From contig NZ_JACNMU010000002.1 of NCBI RefSeq assembly GCF_014901205.1, positions 62,001 to 126,000 on the forward strand: 64,000 nucleotides of DNA, written 5' to 3'. The notes below the pieces were generated by a model that worked only from the letters and a program-made list of their open reading frames with translations, was not told the DNA's origin and did not search any database. Below, one piece after another: positions 45,984 to 56,692 of the stretch. This DNA is from Meridianimarinicoccus sp. MJW13 (GTDB lineage: Bacteria > Pseudomonadota > Alphaproteobacteria > Rhodobacterales > Rhodobacteraceae). Position 1 is the stretch's first letter, and the number at the start of each line of letters is the position of its first letter. Made by a program: the position numbers and the translations under genes.

Positions 45984-46175
45984 GTGCCAAAACACTGGCG
46001 TTACTTTTACTCACCAACAGGTCGAACAGACCGAACTGGGACGCGGTACAAACACACTCGTCACGGAACCGAAGTAAAAAGACACTCGCTAACCGACTGT
46101 GCCCTCGTATCGCGGGGATGTAACAGTTTCCAGACAGTTTCTGCAATGCGGCGACAAACTTGGGTCAGGAATACC
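45984..46175 (-). other. non-coding interval downstream of pgeF; candidate small RNA
   Basis: No protein-coding frame is credible here. On the minus strand TTGCAG (46146-46141) and TTACAT (46123-46118) stand 17 bp apart, and transcription from about 46111 would run to the strong terminator at 45983-45946, giving an RNA of about 165 bases. The alternative is a long 3' UTR of pgeF, from which an sRNA could still be processed. The -10 is weak. Confidence 0.4.
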
Positions 46176-46934
46176 CTAAAGCGTGATCGTTGAGATTAAT
46201 CTGCCGTAGTCTGCCTGCTTTTCATGCACACTTCGTCTGTACGAGAAGAAGCGGCGCGGGTCGGAATAGGTGCAGTGCCTGATCCATTCGGCCTGAGCCA
46301 CCCCGGCGCGGCGCAGCCGATGCAATTCATAGGCGGGCAGGTCGAACATATAGCGGTCGCCGTCGCCATTCGCGAAAAACCGCGTGTTGTCCGGGTCTTC
46401 CGCGATGAAATCATCCATGAATTCCGGGCCGACCTCATAGGCGTGCTGGCTGATGGTCGGGCCGATCACGGCGATGGTGTTGGTGGGCTGCGCGCCCAGG
46501 GTCGCCATCGCGTCCAGCGTCGCCTCGAGAATGCCGGCCAGGGCGCCGCGCCAGCCCGCATGGGCCGCGCCGATCACGCCGGCATCGGGATCGAAGAACA
46601 GCACCGGCGCACAATCGGCGGTGAGAATCGACAGCACGCGCCCCGGTTCGCGGGTGACAATGGCGTCGGCGGCCTCGGCCCGGGCGGGCGGATCGCCTTC
46701 GGCAATGACCACATTGGCGGAATGGATCTGGTGCACCCGCCACATGGTGCCGGGCTGGGCGTCCATGGCGCGGGCCACGCGGGCGCGGTTGATGTCCACC
46801 GCGTCGGCCTGATCGGATGAGCCAAGGCCGCAGTTCAGCCCGTTGAACACGCCGCTGGACGCCCCGCCGCGACGGGTGAAGAACCCGTGTTTTACCGAGG
46901 AGAGCGCGTCTGAGGTGAGAATTTCAAGTGTCAT
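46176..46934 (-). CDS. pgeF: peptidoglycan editing factor PgeF (laccase domain, YfiH)
   Basis: A 252-residue Zn/Cu-binding protein. The three metal ligands are visible in RVHQIHSANV (His), LTADCAPVLF (Cys) and GAAHAGWRGAL (His). Members of this family (YlmD/YfiH) clear mis-incorporated L-Ser from UDP-MurNAc peptides or act as purine nucleoside phosphorylases. The start at 46934 ([14 protein letters not shown]) overlaps the midA stop (ATGA). It is the last gene of the lgt-midA-pgeF unit. Confidence 0.92.
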   Translation of the reverse strand: MTLEILTSDALSSVKHGFFTRRGGASSGVFNGLNCGLGSSDQADAVDINRARVARAMDAQPGTMWRVHQIHSANVVIAEGDPPARAEAADAIVTREPGRVLSILTADCAPVLFFDPDAGVIGAAHAGWRGALAGILEATLDAMATLGAQPTNTIAVIGPTISQHAYEVGPEFMDDFIAEDPDNTRFFANGDGDRYMFDLPAYELHRLRRAGVAQAEWIRHCTYSDPRRFFSYRRSVHEKQADYGRLISTITL

Positions 46935-48004
46935 GTCGTCAGTCCCGGAAACGTCGCCGTGTGGGACGGCATCATGGCGAGGCATTTGAACAGTGATCCC
47001 ATTTCCTCGGGGTGGGTCAAGCGCCGATGTGCGGCGATGTGCTGGTCCAGCGGTGCGCCGCGCAGCTTGGCGGCAAGCGATTGCGCGCGGTGCGTGATGC
47101 CCAGGCGTTCCAGAAACACGCCCTGCGGGACCATCGGGCTGTGGGTCAGGCCGGGCACGGTTTGCGCGGCACGGGCGAGGGCTTCGAAATCCACATGCGC
47201 CGTCAGGTCGGCCTGCCCCGGATCGGTCAGCGGATCGACCGGCTGGTGGGCGTGCAGGGCCTGCAACGTGTCCCCGCGCGAGCGCCAGTCGCCGTAGTCG
47301 ATCATCAACGCGGCCCCGCCGTGAGTGGCGATGCGCTGTCCAAGGGCGGTGACGATGCCTGGGGCGGCGGGGCAGATCTCGACCAGCTCGCCGGGGCTGG
47401 TGTCGGTCAGACGGTGTGCCAATGCGGGCAGCGGGGTGGCCGGGGCCAGCCCGAAGGTCAGCGCACCGTCGCGCAGGCCGATGCGCCGTTCCTGCCAGCC
47501 GTCCGCCGTGCGCTGGAATTGCCGGATCGGCAGGGCGTCGAAGAATTCATTGGCCACGGCGAAACAGGGCAGGTCGGGCAGATCTTCGGCCCGGTCCAGC
47601 CAGACCGGGTGATGCGGGTGCAGGTTCTGGCCCTGAAGGCCGCGCAGGGTGGCCGAGGTTTCGACCAGATGCAGGCGGGCGGCGTCATGGAACCCCGGCA
47701 CGGCGCGGGTGGCGCGCAGAAGATCGGCCATCAGGGTGCCGCGCCCCGGCCCCAGTTCGACCAGCGCGAAGGGGGCGGGCGCGCCCTGATCCAGCCAGCA
47801 TTGCGCCAGCGCAAGGCCGACCAGTTCGCCGAACATCTGGCTGATCTCGGGCGCGGTGATGAAATCGCCCGCCGTGCCGAAGGGATCGCGGGTGGCGTAA
47901 TAGCCGTGCGCCGGGTTCATCAGCGCCTCGGCCATGAAATCGGCCACGGTGATCGGGCCGTCGGCGGCAATCCGGGCGGTGATTTGTGCCAGCAGCGGGC
48001 TCAC
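46931..48004 (-). CDS. class I SAM methyltransferase, MidA/NDUFAF7 family (DUF185)
   Basis: A 357-residue SAM-dependent methyltransferase. [20 protein letters not shown] and [18 protein letters not shown] are the family hallmarks, [15 protein letters not shown] is the SAM loop. Mitochondrial NDUFAF7 dimethylates an arginine of a complex I subunit; a like role in bacterial complex I assembly is inferred. The start is GTG 48004, which overlaps the lgt stop (GTGA); the longer frame into lgt is not real. Confidence 0.9.
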   Translation of the reverse strand: MSPLLAQITARIAADGPITVADFMAEALMNPAHGYYATRDPFGTAGDFITAPEISQMFGELVGLALAQCWLDQGAPAPFALVELGPGRGTLMADLLRATRAVPGFHDAARLHLVETSATLRGLQGQNLHPHHPVWLDRAEDLPDLPCFAVANEFFDALPIRQFQRTADGWQERRIGLRDGALTFGLAPATPLPALAHRLTDTSPGELVEICPAAPGIVTALGQRIATHGGAALMIDYGDWRSRGDTLQALHAHQPVDPLTDPGQADLTAHVDFEALARAAQTVPGLTHSPMVPQGVFLERLGITHRAQSLAAKLRGAPLDQHIAAHRRLTHPEEMGSLFKCLAMMPSHTATFPGLTT

Positions 48005-48897
48005 GCGCGGGCCTGCGCGCGGTTCGCCATCAGCAGGACACCCAGCCCCAGCGCGATCATCGGCAGCGACAGAAGCTGGCCCATGGTCAGCCCCGCCTCG
48101 CCCAGCCGCAGCGCATGGCCCAGCGGGTTGCCCGGCGTGATGAATTGTGCGTCCGGCTGGCGGAAGAATTCCACCACGAAGCGGGCCAGCCCGTAGCCCA
48201 GGAAGAACACGCCGGTGATCCGGCCGGGGATTTTCAGCGCCCCGCGCGAAAACGCCAGCACCAGCAGCAGCGCGCCCAGCAGCAGCCCTTCCAGCCCGGC
48301 TTCGTACAATTGCGAAGGATGGCGGGCGCAGGGGCCGGTCCAGTCCGGCGGGCAGGTCTGGGCCGCCGGGCCGGGGAAGAGCACGCCCCAGGGGGCGGTG
48401 GTCGGACGACCCCAAAGTTCGGCGTTGATGAAATTGGCAAGGCGGCCCAGCAGCAACCCCGGCGGGGTGGCCAGCGCCATGGCATCGGCCACGCTGGCCG
48501 GGTTCAGACGGTGCCGCCAGCAGAACAGCGCCGCCGCCACCACCACGCCCAGCAACCCGCCGTGGAAGGCCATGCCGCCCTGCCAGATCTTCACGATGTC
48601 GACGGGATTGGCGAAGAAATGGGCCGGCTGGTAGAACAGCGCAAAGCCCAGCCGCCCGCCGACCACCACGCCGATGATGACCCAGGTCAGCAGCGCCTCG
48701 GCCTGCGCGGCGGTCATCGGGGGGGTGGCGTTTTTCCACAGGTCGGGCCGGGCCAGCGCGCGGCGGATCAGCCACAACCCGGCCAGCAGCCCCACGATAT
48801 AGGCCAGCGCATACCAGCGCAGGGCGAACTGGAAGCTGCCCAGCGAAATCGAGAACACCTCGGGCGACAGCGGCGGGAAGGGCAGGGCAAATATCAT
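48001..48897 (-). CDS. lgt: prolipoprotein diacylglyceryl transferase Lgt
   Basis: A 298-residue inner-membrane protein with about seven hydrophobic spans. The signature [16 protein letters not shown] corresponds to the Lgt G-R-x-x-N-F-I-N-x-E box, and [11 protein letters not shown] and [10 protein letters not shown] are further conserved stretches. It adds diacylglycerol to the lipobox cysteine of lipoproteins. The start at 48897 ([15 protein letters not shown]) gives normal length; the ribosome site is weak. It begins the lgt-midA-pgeF unit. Confidence 0.96.
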   Translation of the reverse strand: MIFALPFPPLSPEVFSISLGSFQFALRWYALAYIVGLLAGLWLIRRALARPDLWKNATPPMTAAQAEALLTWVIIGVVVGGRLGFALFYQPAHFFANPVDIVKIWQGGMAFHGGLLGVVVAAALFCWRHRLNPASVADAMALATPPGLLLGRLANFINAELWGRPTTAPWGVLFPGPAAQTCPPDWTGPCARHPSQLYEAGLEGLLLGALLLVLAFSRGALKIPGRITGVFFLGYGLARFVVEFFRQPDAQFITPGNPLGHALRLGEAGLTMGQLLSLPMIALGLGVLLMANRAQARA

Positions 48898-48990
48898 GGC
48901 GGCAGATGGCAAGCCGCGCCGGGGGAAGTCAACCTTGCGCTGACGGCAGTCGCGGCCCATATGTGAGTGGACACAGGAACGGAGCCTCAG

Positions 48991-49236
48991 ATGCAGAGCC
49001 AGAACCGCATTCTCGACGACATGTCGCAACTTTTCACCAACGCTCTCGGCGTCGCGCAGGGTGCGAAAGATGAGGCGGAGACCGCGCTGAAGGGCATGCT
49101 GGATCGCTGGCTGGCCGATCGCGATTTCGTCACGCGCGAGGAATTCGACGCCGTGCGTGCCATGGCCCAGAAGGCGCGCGAGGAAAACGAGGCGCTGAAG
49201 GCGCGTCTGGACGCGCTTGAGGCCGACAAGGGCTGA
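48991..49236 (+). CDS. ubiK: ubiquinone biosynthesis accessory factor UbiK (BMFP domain)
   Basis: An 81-residue coiled-coil protein of the BMFP/YqiC group: [20 protein letters not shown], then [20 protein letters not shown] and [14 protein letters not shown], which is the trimeric coiled-coil tail. UbiK helps the Ubi complex in aerobic ubiquinone synthesis. ATG 48991 follows GGAG; a GTG eight codons upstream is possible. It ends just before a strong terminator. Confidence 0.87.
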   Translation: MQSQNRILDDMSQLFTNALGVAQGAKDEAETALKGMLDRWLADRDFVTREEFDAVRAMAQKAREENEALKARLDALEADKG

Positions 49237-49262
49237 GCACCCGGCCCACGCCGTGATCTTGT

Positions 49263-49289
49263 AACCCCGCCCCTTGTGGCGGGGTTTTT
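49263..49289 (+). terminator. Rho-independent terminator of ubiK
   Basis: Perfect 9-bp stem AACCCCGCC/GGCGGGGTT, six-base loop, followed by TTT. It sits between convergent ubiK and rlmJ. Confidence 0.9.
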
Positions 49290-49299
49290 CGTGGGTGGG

Positions 49300-50076
49300 T
49301 CAGGTCAGGGTGGCGAAACGCTTGGCCAGATCCTGTGCCGCTTCGGCAAAGCCCCAGGGCGCATTGGCGACCCACAGTCCGCTGCCGATCATGCCGTGAC
49401 CGGGGCGCGCGGGCGGAAAGCGCACCTCGCTGAGCACGGATTTGTCGTCGGACAGGGGTTTCAGCCGGGCCACCAGCGGCCGCTCGGCCCCCGAAGCCAG
49501 GATCGGATACCACAACATCAAAACCCCGACCGGCCATTTGCGGCGGATGCGGGACAGCAGGGTCGGGATGGTCTCGAACTCGGTCTTCACCTCGTAGGAG
49601 GGATCGACCAGCAGCAGCCCCCGGCGCGGGGTCGGGGGGGTCAGCGATAGGGCCAGTTCCGGCCCGTCCTTCTGCTGCACTTCGGCGGCGGGCAGGGCAT
49701 AGCGCAGGGCCGACACCTCGCGCGGGTGCAATTCGGCCAGCACCAGACGATCCTCGGGGCGCAGCAGGGTCGATGCGATCAGCGGCGAACCGGGATAGGC
49801 CGCCGCCCCGGCGCGCTCCCGCGCGGCGGCAAGACAGCGGGCATAGGGATGATCGGCGGCGAACCAGCGTTCCATCCGTCCGATGCCCGCCGTCGCCTCG
49901 CCGGTCTTGACCGCTTCGGGGGCCGAAAGGTCATACAGCGCCCGGCCCGCATGGGTTTCCAGATAGGTCAGCGGCTTGGGCTTGCGGGTCAGATAGTCCA
50001 GCGCCAGCGCCAGCAGCGCGTGCTTGTGGACGTCCGCCGCGTTGCCGGCGTGATAGATGTGCTGATACGAAAGCAT
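49300..50076 (-). CDS. rlmJ: 23S rRNA (adenine-2030-N6)-methyltransferase RlmJ
   Basis: A 258-residue methyltransferase. MLSYQHIYHAGNAADVHKHA is the strongly conserved N-terminus of RlmJ/YhiR, YLETHAGRALYDL and LLLVDPSYEVKTEFETIP follow, the latter with the D-P-S/P-Y catalytic motif for N6-adenine methylation. The start at 50076 is chosen by that conserved N-terminus; eight more codons lie upstream. It is divergent from rnhB. Confidence 0.93.
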   Translation of the reverse strand: MLSYQHIYHAGNAADVHKHALLALALDYLTRKPKPLTYLETHAGRALYDLSAPEAVKTGEATAGIGRMERWFAADHPYARCLAAARERAGAAAYPGSPLIASTLLRPEDRLVLAELHPREVSALRYALPAAEVQQKDGPELALSLTPPTPRRGLLLVDPSYEVKTEFETIPTLLSRIRRKWPVGVLMLWYPILASGAERPLVARLKPLSDDKSVLSEVRFPPARPGHGMIGSGLWVANAPWGFAEAAQDLAKRFATLT

Positions 50077-50152
50077 GCCGCCCCATAGCACCGCCGCCAC
50101 GCCTGCGCCACATGGCTTGCCGGGGGGGCGGTTTCAGGGCTAGATCGACGCC

Positions 50153-50791
50153 ATGGCGCGCCGACAGATAGACCTGCCCCCGAAACCCGATTTCCGGTTC
50201 GAAACCGCAGCCCGCAGGCTGGGCGCCACCCGCATCGCCGGGGTGGACGAGGTCGGGCGCGGGCCGCTGGCCGGTCCGGTCATGGCCGCCGCCGTGGTGC
50301 TGGACCCCGACAACATTCCCGACGGGCTGAACGATTCCAAGAAGCTGAGCCTGAAGCGGCGGCTGGCGCTGGAAGAGCTGATCAAGGCCAGTGCCGACTG
50401 GTCGGTGGGCGAGGCCACGGTCGAGGAGATCGAGGACATCAACATCCTGCACGCAGCACATCTGGCCATGCGCCGCGCCGTGGCCGGGTTGCGCAATGCC
50501 CCCGATCATCTGCTGATCGACGGGGTGATGGTGCCGCGCGGCCTGAACCAGCGGCATCAGGCGGTGGTCAAGGGCGATGCGCGCAGCCTGTCCATCGCCG
50601 CGGCGTCGATCATCGCCAAGGTGGCGCGCGACCGGATCATGGGAGACCTGGCGCGGCAGTTTCCGGGTTATGGATGGGAAACCAACGCCGGTTATCCGAC
50701 CCCGGCCCACAAACGCGCCCTGCTAGATTTGGGGGTGACCCCGCACCATAGACGTTCCTTCGCCCCCGTCCACAAGATGTTGTGTGGGTGA
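50153..50791 (+). CDS. rnhB: ribonuclease HII
   Basis: A 212-residue RNase [17 protein letters not shown] at about 30-43 holds two acidic active-site residues; LLIDG and [15 protein letters not shown] complete the catalytic set. It cleaves RNA in RNA-DNA hybrids and removes single ribonucleotides. It lies just upstream of ccrM on the same strand with a 107-bp gap that contains the ccrM control region. Confidence 0.97.
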   Translation: MARRQIDLPPKPDFRFETAARRLGATRIAGVDEVGRGPLAGPVMAAAVVLDPDNIPDGLNDSKKLSLKRRLALEELIKASADWSVGEATVEEIEDINILHAAHLAMRRAVAGLRNAPDHLLIDGVMVPRGLNQRHQAVVKGDARSLSIAAASIIAKVARDRIMGDLARQFPGYGWETNAGYPTPAHKRALLDLGVTPHHRRSFAPVHKMLCG

Positions 50792-50806
50792 ATAGGCTAA
50801 CCCCCT

Positions 50807-50846
50807 GATTCAAAAAAAGAAATTGACCTCGAATCGGGTTTGAATC
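50807..50846 (+). promoter_or_regulatory. ccrM control region with three GANTC methylation sites
   Basis: GATTC at 50807-50811, GAATC at 50831-50835 and GAATC at 50842-50846 are three copies of GANTC, the CcrM target, within 40 bp. TTGACC at 50823-50828 is a -35-like box, with CATTTT 17 bp on as a poor -10. The sites lie 53 bases and more upstream of the ccrM start, so the enzyme would methylate its own promoter. Confidence 0.7.
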
Positions 50847-50871
50847 ATTTTGTCTGCAAAACGCGGCGTAA

Positions 50872-52002
<1,131 letters not shown>

Positions 52003-52026
52003 TCCGCAACGGTCGGGGCGTGGCGC

Positions 52027-52491
52027 TCAGTCCGCGTCCCGGATCGGATAGCCGCGCCACTGCTGCACCGGGCGCAGGGTAAAGATCGTCTGCATCGAGG
52101 CCACGTTCGGCAGCCGTGACAGGCATTCGCGATGAATGTCGGCATAGTCGTTCATGTCCCGCGCCACCACGCGCAGGATGTAATCCGCATGGCCCGAGGT
52201 CAGGTGACATTCCAGGATGTCGTCAAAGCGGGTGACGGCGGTCTCGAAGGCCTCCAGCACCTCGCGGGCCTGGGAACTGAGCGTGATCTCGACGAAGACC
52301 TGCAGCTTCAGCCCCAGCGCGGTGCGGTCGATCTGGGCGACATAGCCCCGGATCAGGCCGTTTTCCTCCAGCAGCTTGATCCGCCGGTGGCAGGCCGAAG
52401 TCGACAGGCCGATCTCGCGTGCCAGTTCGGCGATGGGGCGTTGGGAATCCTTTTGCAAGGCGCGTAAGATTCGGCGATCAAAGATGTCCAT
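52027..52491 (-). CDS. Lrp/AsnC-family regulator next to ald (AldR-like)
   Basis: A 154-residue Lrp-type protein with an N-terminal winged HTH ([20 protein letters not shown], then [20 protein letters not shown]) and a RAM domain ([40 protein letters not shown]). It is divergent from ald across 135 bp. In several bacteria an Lrp-type AldR senses alanine and controls ald; the context supports this, but the effector is inferred. Confidence 0.9.
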   Translation of the reverse strand: MDIFDRRILRALQKDSQRPIAELAREIGLSTSACHRRIKLLEENGLIRGYVAQIDRTALGLKLQVFVEITLSSQAREVLEAFETAVTRFDDILECHLTSGHADYILRVVARDMNDYADIHRECLSRLPNVASMQTIFTLRPVQQWRGYPIRDAD

Positions 52492-52626
52492 GAAATTTTT
52501 TCCTGTTCAATGGCTGTTTTCGTGCACTCAATCCACATCATTTTTCAGAATCACCTGAATCAATCGGAAAAATTCCTTCCAATTTGGTTCAATATCCTTC
52601 CCAATCGGACCGTGGGAGGACATGCG
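52492..52626. promoter_or_regulatory. divergent control region between the Lrp gene and ald
   Basis: AT-rich relative to the rest of the window. It holds two GAATC (GANTC) sites at 52548-52552 and 52557-52561, a small inverted repeat GGAA-AAA-TTCC at 52566-52576, CCAATTTGG just after, and a near-direct repeat TCCTTCCAAT/TCCTTCCCAAT. These are plausible Lrp-type binding features; no consensus is certain. Confidence 0.45.
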
Positions 52627-53745
52627 ATGATCGTAGGCACGCCGAAAGAAATCAAGAATCATGAATATCGCGTCGGGATGACGCCGGAAAGTGCTGCCGA
52701 GATGGTCGCGCACGGACACAGCGTGCTGGTGGAAACCGGGGCGGGTTTGGGCATTGATGCCAAGGATGACGACTATGCGGCCGCAGGCGCGCAGGTGGTG
52801 GACAGCGCCGAAGAGGTGTTCGCCCGCGCCGAGATGATCGTGAAGGTCAAGGAGCCGCAAGCGTCCGAGCGCGCCATGCTGCGCGAGAACCAGATCCTTT
52901 ATACCTATTTGCATCTTGCCCCGGATCCCGAACAGACCCGTGATCTGGTGAATTCCGGGGCCGTCTGCGTCGCCTATGAGACCGTCACCGACGCGCACGG
53001 CGGGCTGCCCCTGTTGAAGCCCATGAGCCAGGTGGCGGGGCGGATGTCGATCCAGGCCGGCGCGCATAACCTGGAAAAGGCGCAAGGCGGGCGCGGCGTG
53101 CTGCTGGGCGGGGTGCCGGGTGTTGCGCCGGGCAAGGTCTGTGTCATCGGCGGCGGTGTCGTCGGCTTCAACGCGGCGCAAATGGCCGTGGGGCTGGGCG
53201 CCGATGTGACCATCCTGGATCGCAACCCCGAGGCGCTGGAGCGGCTGGGCATGTTCTTCGAAGCGCGCGCCAAGACCCGGTTTTCCAACAAGGCCAATCT
53301 TGAGGAATGCGTGGCCGAGGCCGATCTGGTCATCGGCGCGGTTCTGGTCCCCGGGGCGGCGGCGCCAAAGCTGGTGCGGCGCGACCATCTGGTGACCATG
53401 AAGCGCGGCGCGGTGGTGGTGGACGTCGCCATCGATCAGGGCGGCTGTTTCGAAACCTCGCGGGCGACCACCCATGCCGATCCGACCTATGTGGTGGAGG
53501 ATGTGGTGCACTACTGCGTGGCCAACATGCCCGGCGGCGTGGCGCGCACGTCGACCTACGCGCTCAACAACGTGACCCTGCCGCATGCCTTGCGTATTGC
53601 CGACAAGGGCTGGCGCGCGGCGCTGGCGGCGGATCCGCATCTGGCCAACGGGCTGAACGTCTGGAACGGGCAGATCACCAACAAGGCGGTGGCCGACGAT
53701 CTGGGCTATGAGGCCGTGCCGCTGGCCACCGCGCTGGCGGCCTGA
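52627..53745 (+). CDS. ald: alanine dehydrogenase
   Basis: A 372-residue NAD-dependent alanine dehydrogenase. [20 protein letters not shown] is the classic N-terminus, [20 protein letters not shown] is the substrate side, [20 protein letters not shown] the NAD loop. It interconverts L-alanine and pyruvate plus ammonia. GGGAGG precedes ATG 52627; an in-frame extension upstream lies in the control region. A terminator follows. Confidence 0.97.
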   Translation: MIVGTPKEIKNHEYRVGMTPESAAEMVAHGHSVLVETGAGLGIDAKDDDYAAAGAQVVDSAEEVFARAEMIVKVKEPQASERAMLRENQILYTYLHLAPDPEQTRDLVNSGAVCVAYETVTDAHGGLPLLKPMSQVAGRMSIQAGAHNLEKAQGGRGVLLGGVPGVAPGKVCVIGGGVVGFNAAQMAVGLGADVTILDRNPEALERLGMFFEARAKTRFSNKANLEECVAEADLVIGAVLVPGAAAPKLVRRDHLVTMKRGAVVVDVAIDQGGCFETSRATTHADPTYVVEDVVHYCVANMPGGVARTSTYALNNVTLPHALRIADKGWRAALAADPHLANGLNVWNGQITNKAVADDLGYEAVPLATALAA

Positions 53746-53765
53746 GCCACCGCGCCGTTGTGTCG

Positions 53766-53795
53766 GGGCCGTCCGGGCGATCGGGCGGCCCTTTT
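53766..53795 (+). terminator. Rho-independent terminator of ald
   Basis: Nine-bp stem GGGCCGTCC/GGGCGGCCC (one T-G pair) with an 8-base loop, followed by TTTT. It also lies just past the end of the opposing cueR gene. Confidence 0.75.
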
Positions 53796-53805
53796 CTGTC
53801 GGGGC

Positions 53806-54204
53806 TTAACCGGCGGCACCGCCACGGGCGAGGCTTTCGAGGATCGGGCAGTCTGGCCGGTCGTCTCCGGCGCAGCAGTGCACGAGATTGGCCAGCGTGG
53901 CGCGCATGTCGCGCAGGTCGGAGATCTTGCGGTCAATCTCTTCCAGATGGGTCTGGGCGATCCGGCGCACATCGGCGCTGGCCCGGTCGGTGTCCTGCCA
54001 CAGCGCCAGCAGGGCACGGCATTCCTCGATGGTGAACCCCAGCGCGCGGGCGCGGGCCAGAAAGGTCAGGATGTTGATCTCGCGCGGGCCGAAGTCGCGG
54101 TAGCCGTTGGCGGTGCGCGGTGGCACCAGCAGGCCGATATCCTCGTAGTACCGGATGGTCTTGCTGGGCAGGCCCGAGGCCCGTGCCGCGTCGCCGATGT
54201 TCAT
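53806..54204 (-). CDS. cueR: Cu(I)-responsive MerR-family regulator CueR
   Basis: A 132-residue MerR-type activator. MNIGDAARASGLPSKTIRYY is the N-terminal HTH, a long dimerisation helix follows, and the metal loop near the C-terminus is C-C-A-G-D-D-R-P-D-C-P, with the two cysteines that bind Cu(I) in CueR at the expected spacing. It overlaps the copA stop (ATGA), so it is translated from the same mRNA as its target gene. Confidence 0.94.
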   Translation of the reverse strand: MNIGDAARASGLPSKTIRYYEDIGLLVPPRTANGYRDFGPREINILTFLARARALGFTIEECRALLALWQDTDRASADVRRIAQTHLEEIDRKISDLRDMRATLANLVHCCAGDDRPDCPILESLARGGAAG

Positions 54205-56663
54205 GCGGTGTGCTCCTTCGGGGCGGTTCCGGCCCGGCGCAGGCGCAGGGCGTTGGTCACCACAAACACGCTGGAGGCCGCCATGGCCCCTGCCGCCAGT
54301 GCCGGTGACAGCAACATGCCGTTGATCGGATACAGCAGCCCCGCCGCCACCGGGATCAGCAGCACGTTGTAGCCAAAGGCCCAGGCCAGGTTCTGCCGAA
54401 TGTTGCGCAGGGTGCGGTGGCTAAGGTCCAGCGCCGTGGCGACGGTGCCGGGGCGGCCGGCCGTCAGCACCACATCGGCGGTTTCCACGGCGATGTCGGT
54501 GCCGGTGCCGATGGCCAGCCCCACATCCGCCGCCGCCAGCGCCGGGGCGTCGTTGATGCCGTCGCCGACAAAGGCCACCGGGCCGCGCGCCCGCAAGCGG
54601 TCGATGGCGGCGGTCTTGTCCTCGGGCAGAAGTTCGGCCAGCACCTCGTCCAGGCCGATCTCGGCACCGATGGCCTGCGCGGCGGCGCGGCTGTCGCCGG
54701 ACAGCATCACCACATGCAGCCCCTGTGCGTGCAGCCGTTGCACCGCCTCGGCTGCATCCGCTTTCACCGGGTCGGAAACGGCCATGACCGCTGCGGCTTT
54801 GCCATCGACAGCAAGATACAGAACGCTGCGGCCTTCATTGGCCCATGCGGTCGCGGTGGCGGTCAGCGGCGCAAGATCGACGTCCTCGCGGGCCATCATC
54901 CGGGGATTGCCAAGCGCCACGCGCTGGCCGTCGCAAATGGCCGCGATTCCATGGCCGGGGATTACTTCGGCCTCGGTCACCGGGGCCGGGGTCAGGCCCT
55001 TGGCCTCGGCGGCGGTCAGGATGGCATGGGCCAGCGGATGTTCGGACAGGGCCTCGACACTGGCGGCCAGACGCAGCGCGGTGTCGGGATCCATGCCGGG
55101 GGCTTCCAGCCCGGTCAGTTGCGGGCGGCCTTCGGTCAGCGTGCCGGTCTTGTCGAAGGCCACCACGCGTACCGATTGCAGCTTTTGCAGGGCGTCGCCC
55201 TTGCGGAACAGGATGCCCAGTTCCGCCGCGCGCCCGGTGCCCACCATGATCGAGGTTGGCGTTGCCAGCCCCATGGCGCATGGGCAGGCGATGACCAGCA
55301 CCGAGATCCCGGCAATCAGCGCATAGGAAATCGCAGGCGATGGCCCGAAGATCAGCCAGCCCAGCGTGGTCAGCAGCGCCAGCCCGATCACCACCGGCAC
55401 GAACCACAGGGTGACGCGGTTCACCAGGCTCTGGATCGGCAGGCGCGTGCCCTGGGCATCTTCGACCATGCGGATGATGCGGGCCAACGTGGTGTCGGCG
55501 CCGACGCCGGTGGCTTCCATGCGCAAGGGGGTGCTGCCGTTGACGGTGCCGCCGGTCAGCGAGGCACCGGGGGTTTTCTCGACCGGAACCGGCTCGCCGG
55601 TGATCATGCTTTCGTCCACATGCGAGGTGCCGGTCAGCACCGTGCCGTCGGCGGGGATGCGCGCGCCCGGCGCGATGCGCAGCACATCGCCGACGTGCAG
55701 GGCCGACAGGGGCCGTTCGACCACCGTGTCGCCGTCTTCCACCTGTGCCGTGTCGGGGGTGAGGCCCACCAGTTTGCGCACCGCATCGCCGGTGCGGCCC
55801 TTGGCGCGGGCTTCCAGCCAGCGGCCCAGCAGGATCAGCGAAACGATGACGCCGGCGGATTCGAAATAGACATGGCGCGCCTCGGGCGGCAGCAGGCCGG
55901 GGGCGAAGGTGGCGATGGTCGAATAGCCCCACGCCGCGAGCGTCCCCAGCGCCACCAGCGCGTTCATGTCCGGCGCGCCCTTGGCCAGCGCGGGCAGGCC
56001 ACGGGTGAAAAAGCTGCGCCCCGGTCCCGCCAGCACCAGCGAGATCAGCAGGAATTGCGCGATCCACAGCGGTTGGGTGCCGATGGTGCCGGCCAGCCAA
56101 TGGTGCAGCGCCGGGATCGCGTGGCCGCCCATTTCCACCAGCAGCACCGGCAAGGTCAGCGCGCCCGCGATCAGGGTGTCGCGCAGCAGGGCGGTGGCTT
56201 CGGCCTGTTCGGCGGCGGCCTGGGCGGCGCGGTTGCGATCGGCGCCGGGCAGATGGGCGTCGAACCCGGCCTCGGCCACCGCCGCGATCAGGGCGGCATC
56301 GCCCTGTTCTCCGGCCAGGGTCATTACATCGGCGCTGCCGCTGGCAAGGTTCACCCGCGCTTCGGTCACGCCGGGCACCGACAGCAGGATGTTCTCGACC
56401 CGTCCGACGCAGGAACCGCAGTGCATCCCCGAGACCTCCAGCCGCAACTGGCGTGGCCGTGCGGGATACCCGGCGGTGTCCAGAGCTGCCAGAAGGTCGG
56501 CCGCCGCGTCCACGCGGTCGCTGTCGACCTGCGCGGTGCGGGTGGCGAAATTGATCTCGGCCCGGTCAATGCCGTCCACCGCCGCCATGGCAGTTTCGGC
56601 CCGACGCACGCAGCCGGCACAGGACAGGCCGGTGACAGGGAAAGTGAATGTGGTGGTCGACAT
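54201..56663 (-). CDS. copA: copper-exporting P1B-type ATPase CopA with two heavy-metal domains
   Basis: An 820-residue heavy-metal ATPase. Two N-terminal HMA domains carry C-A-G-C at 15-18 and C-G-S-C at 82-85. The membrane channel has C-P-C at 460-462 (VIACPCAMGLATPT), the actuator TGEPVP near 355, the phosphorylation site DKTGTLT with Asp504, and GDGINDAPAL. It pumps Cu(I) out of the cytoplasm. The promoter upstream is a CueR type. The gene lies directly ahead of cueR. Confidence 0.97.
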   Translation of the reverse strand: MSTTTFTFPVTGLSCAGCVRRAETAMAAVDGIDRAEINFATRTAQVDSDRVDAAADLLAALDTAGYPARPRQLRLEVSGMHCGSCVGRVENILLSVPGVTEARVNLASGSADVMTLAGEQGDAALIAAVAEAGFDAHLPGADRNRAAQAAAEQAEATALLRDTLIAGALTLPVLLVEMGGHAIPALHHWLAGTIGTQPLWIAQFLLISLVLAGPGRSFFTRGLPALAKGAPDMNALVALGTLAAWGYSTIATFAPGLLPPEARHVYFESAGVIVSLILLGRWLEARAKGRTGDAVRKLVGLTPDTAQVEDGDTVVERPLSALHVGDVLRIAPGARIPADGTVLTGTSHVDESMITGEPVPVEKTPGASLTGGTVNGSTPLRMEATGVGADTTLARIIRMVEDAQGTRLPIQSLVNRVTLWFVPVVIGLALLTTLGWLIFGPSPAISYALIAGISVLVIACPCAMGLATPTSIMVGTGRAAELGILFRKGDALQKLQSVRVVAFDKTGTLTEGRPQLTGLEAPGMDPDTALRLAASVEALSEHPLAHAILTAAEAKGLTPAPVTEAEVIPGHGIAAICDGQRVALGNPRMMAREDVDLAPLTATATAWANEGRSVLYLAVDGKAAAVMAVSDPVKADAAEAVQRLHAQGLHVVMLSGDSRAAAQAIGAEIGLDEVLAELLPEDKTAAIDRLRARGPVAFVGDGINDAPALAAADVGLAIGTGTDIAVETADVVLTAGRPGTVATALDLSHRTLRNIRQNLAWAFGYNVLLIPVAAGLLYPINGMLLSPALAAGAMAASSVFVVTNALRLRRAGTAPKEHTA

Positions 56664-56692
56664 CGGAAACTCCGGTCAGGATGGTCCCACCC

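Noticed and set aside
45984-46193. A 69-codon plus-strand frame after the Lrp gene
   Set aside because: No Shine-Dalgarno, no homology and Arg/Thr-rich composition; it overlaps the terminator and the candidate sRNA.
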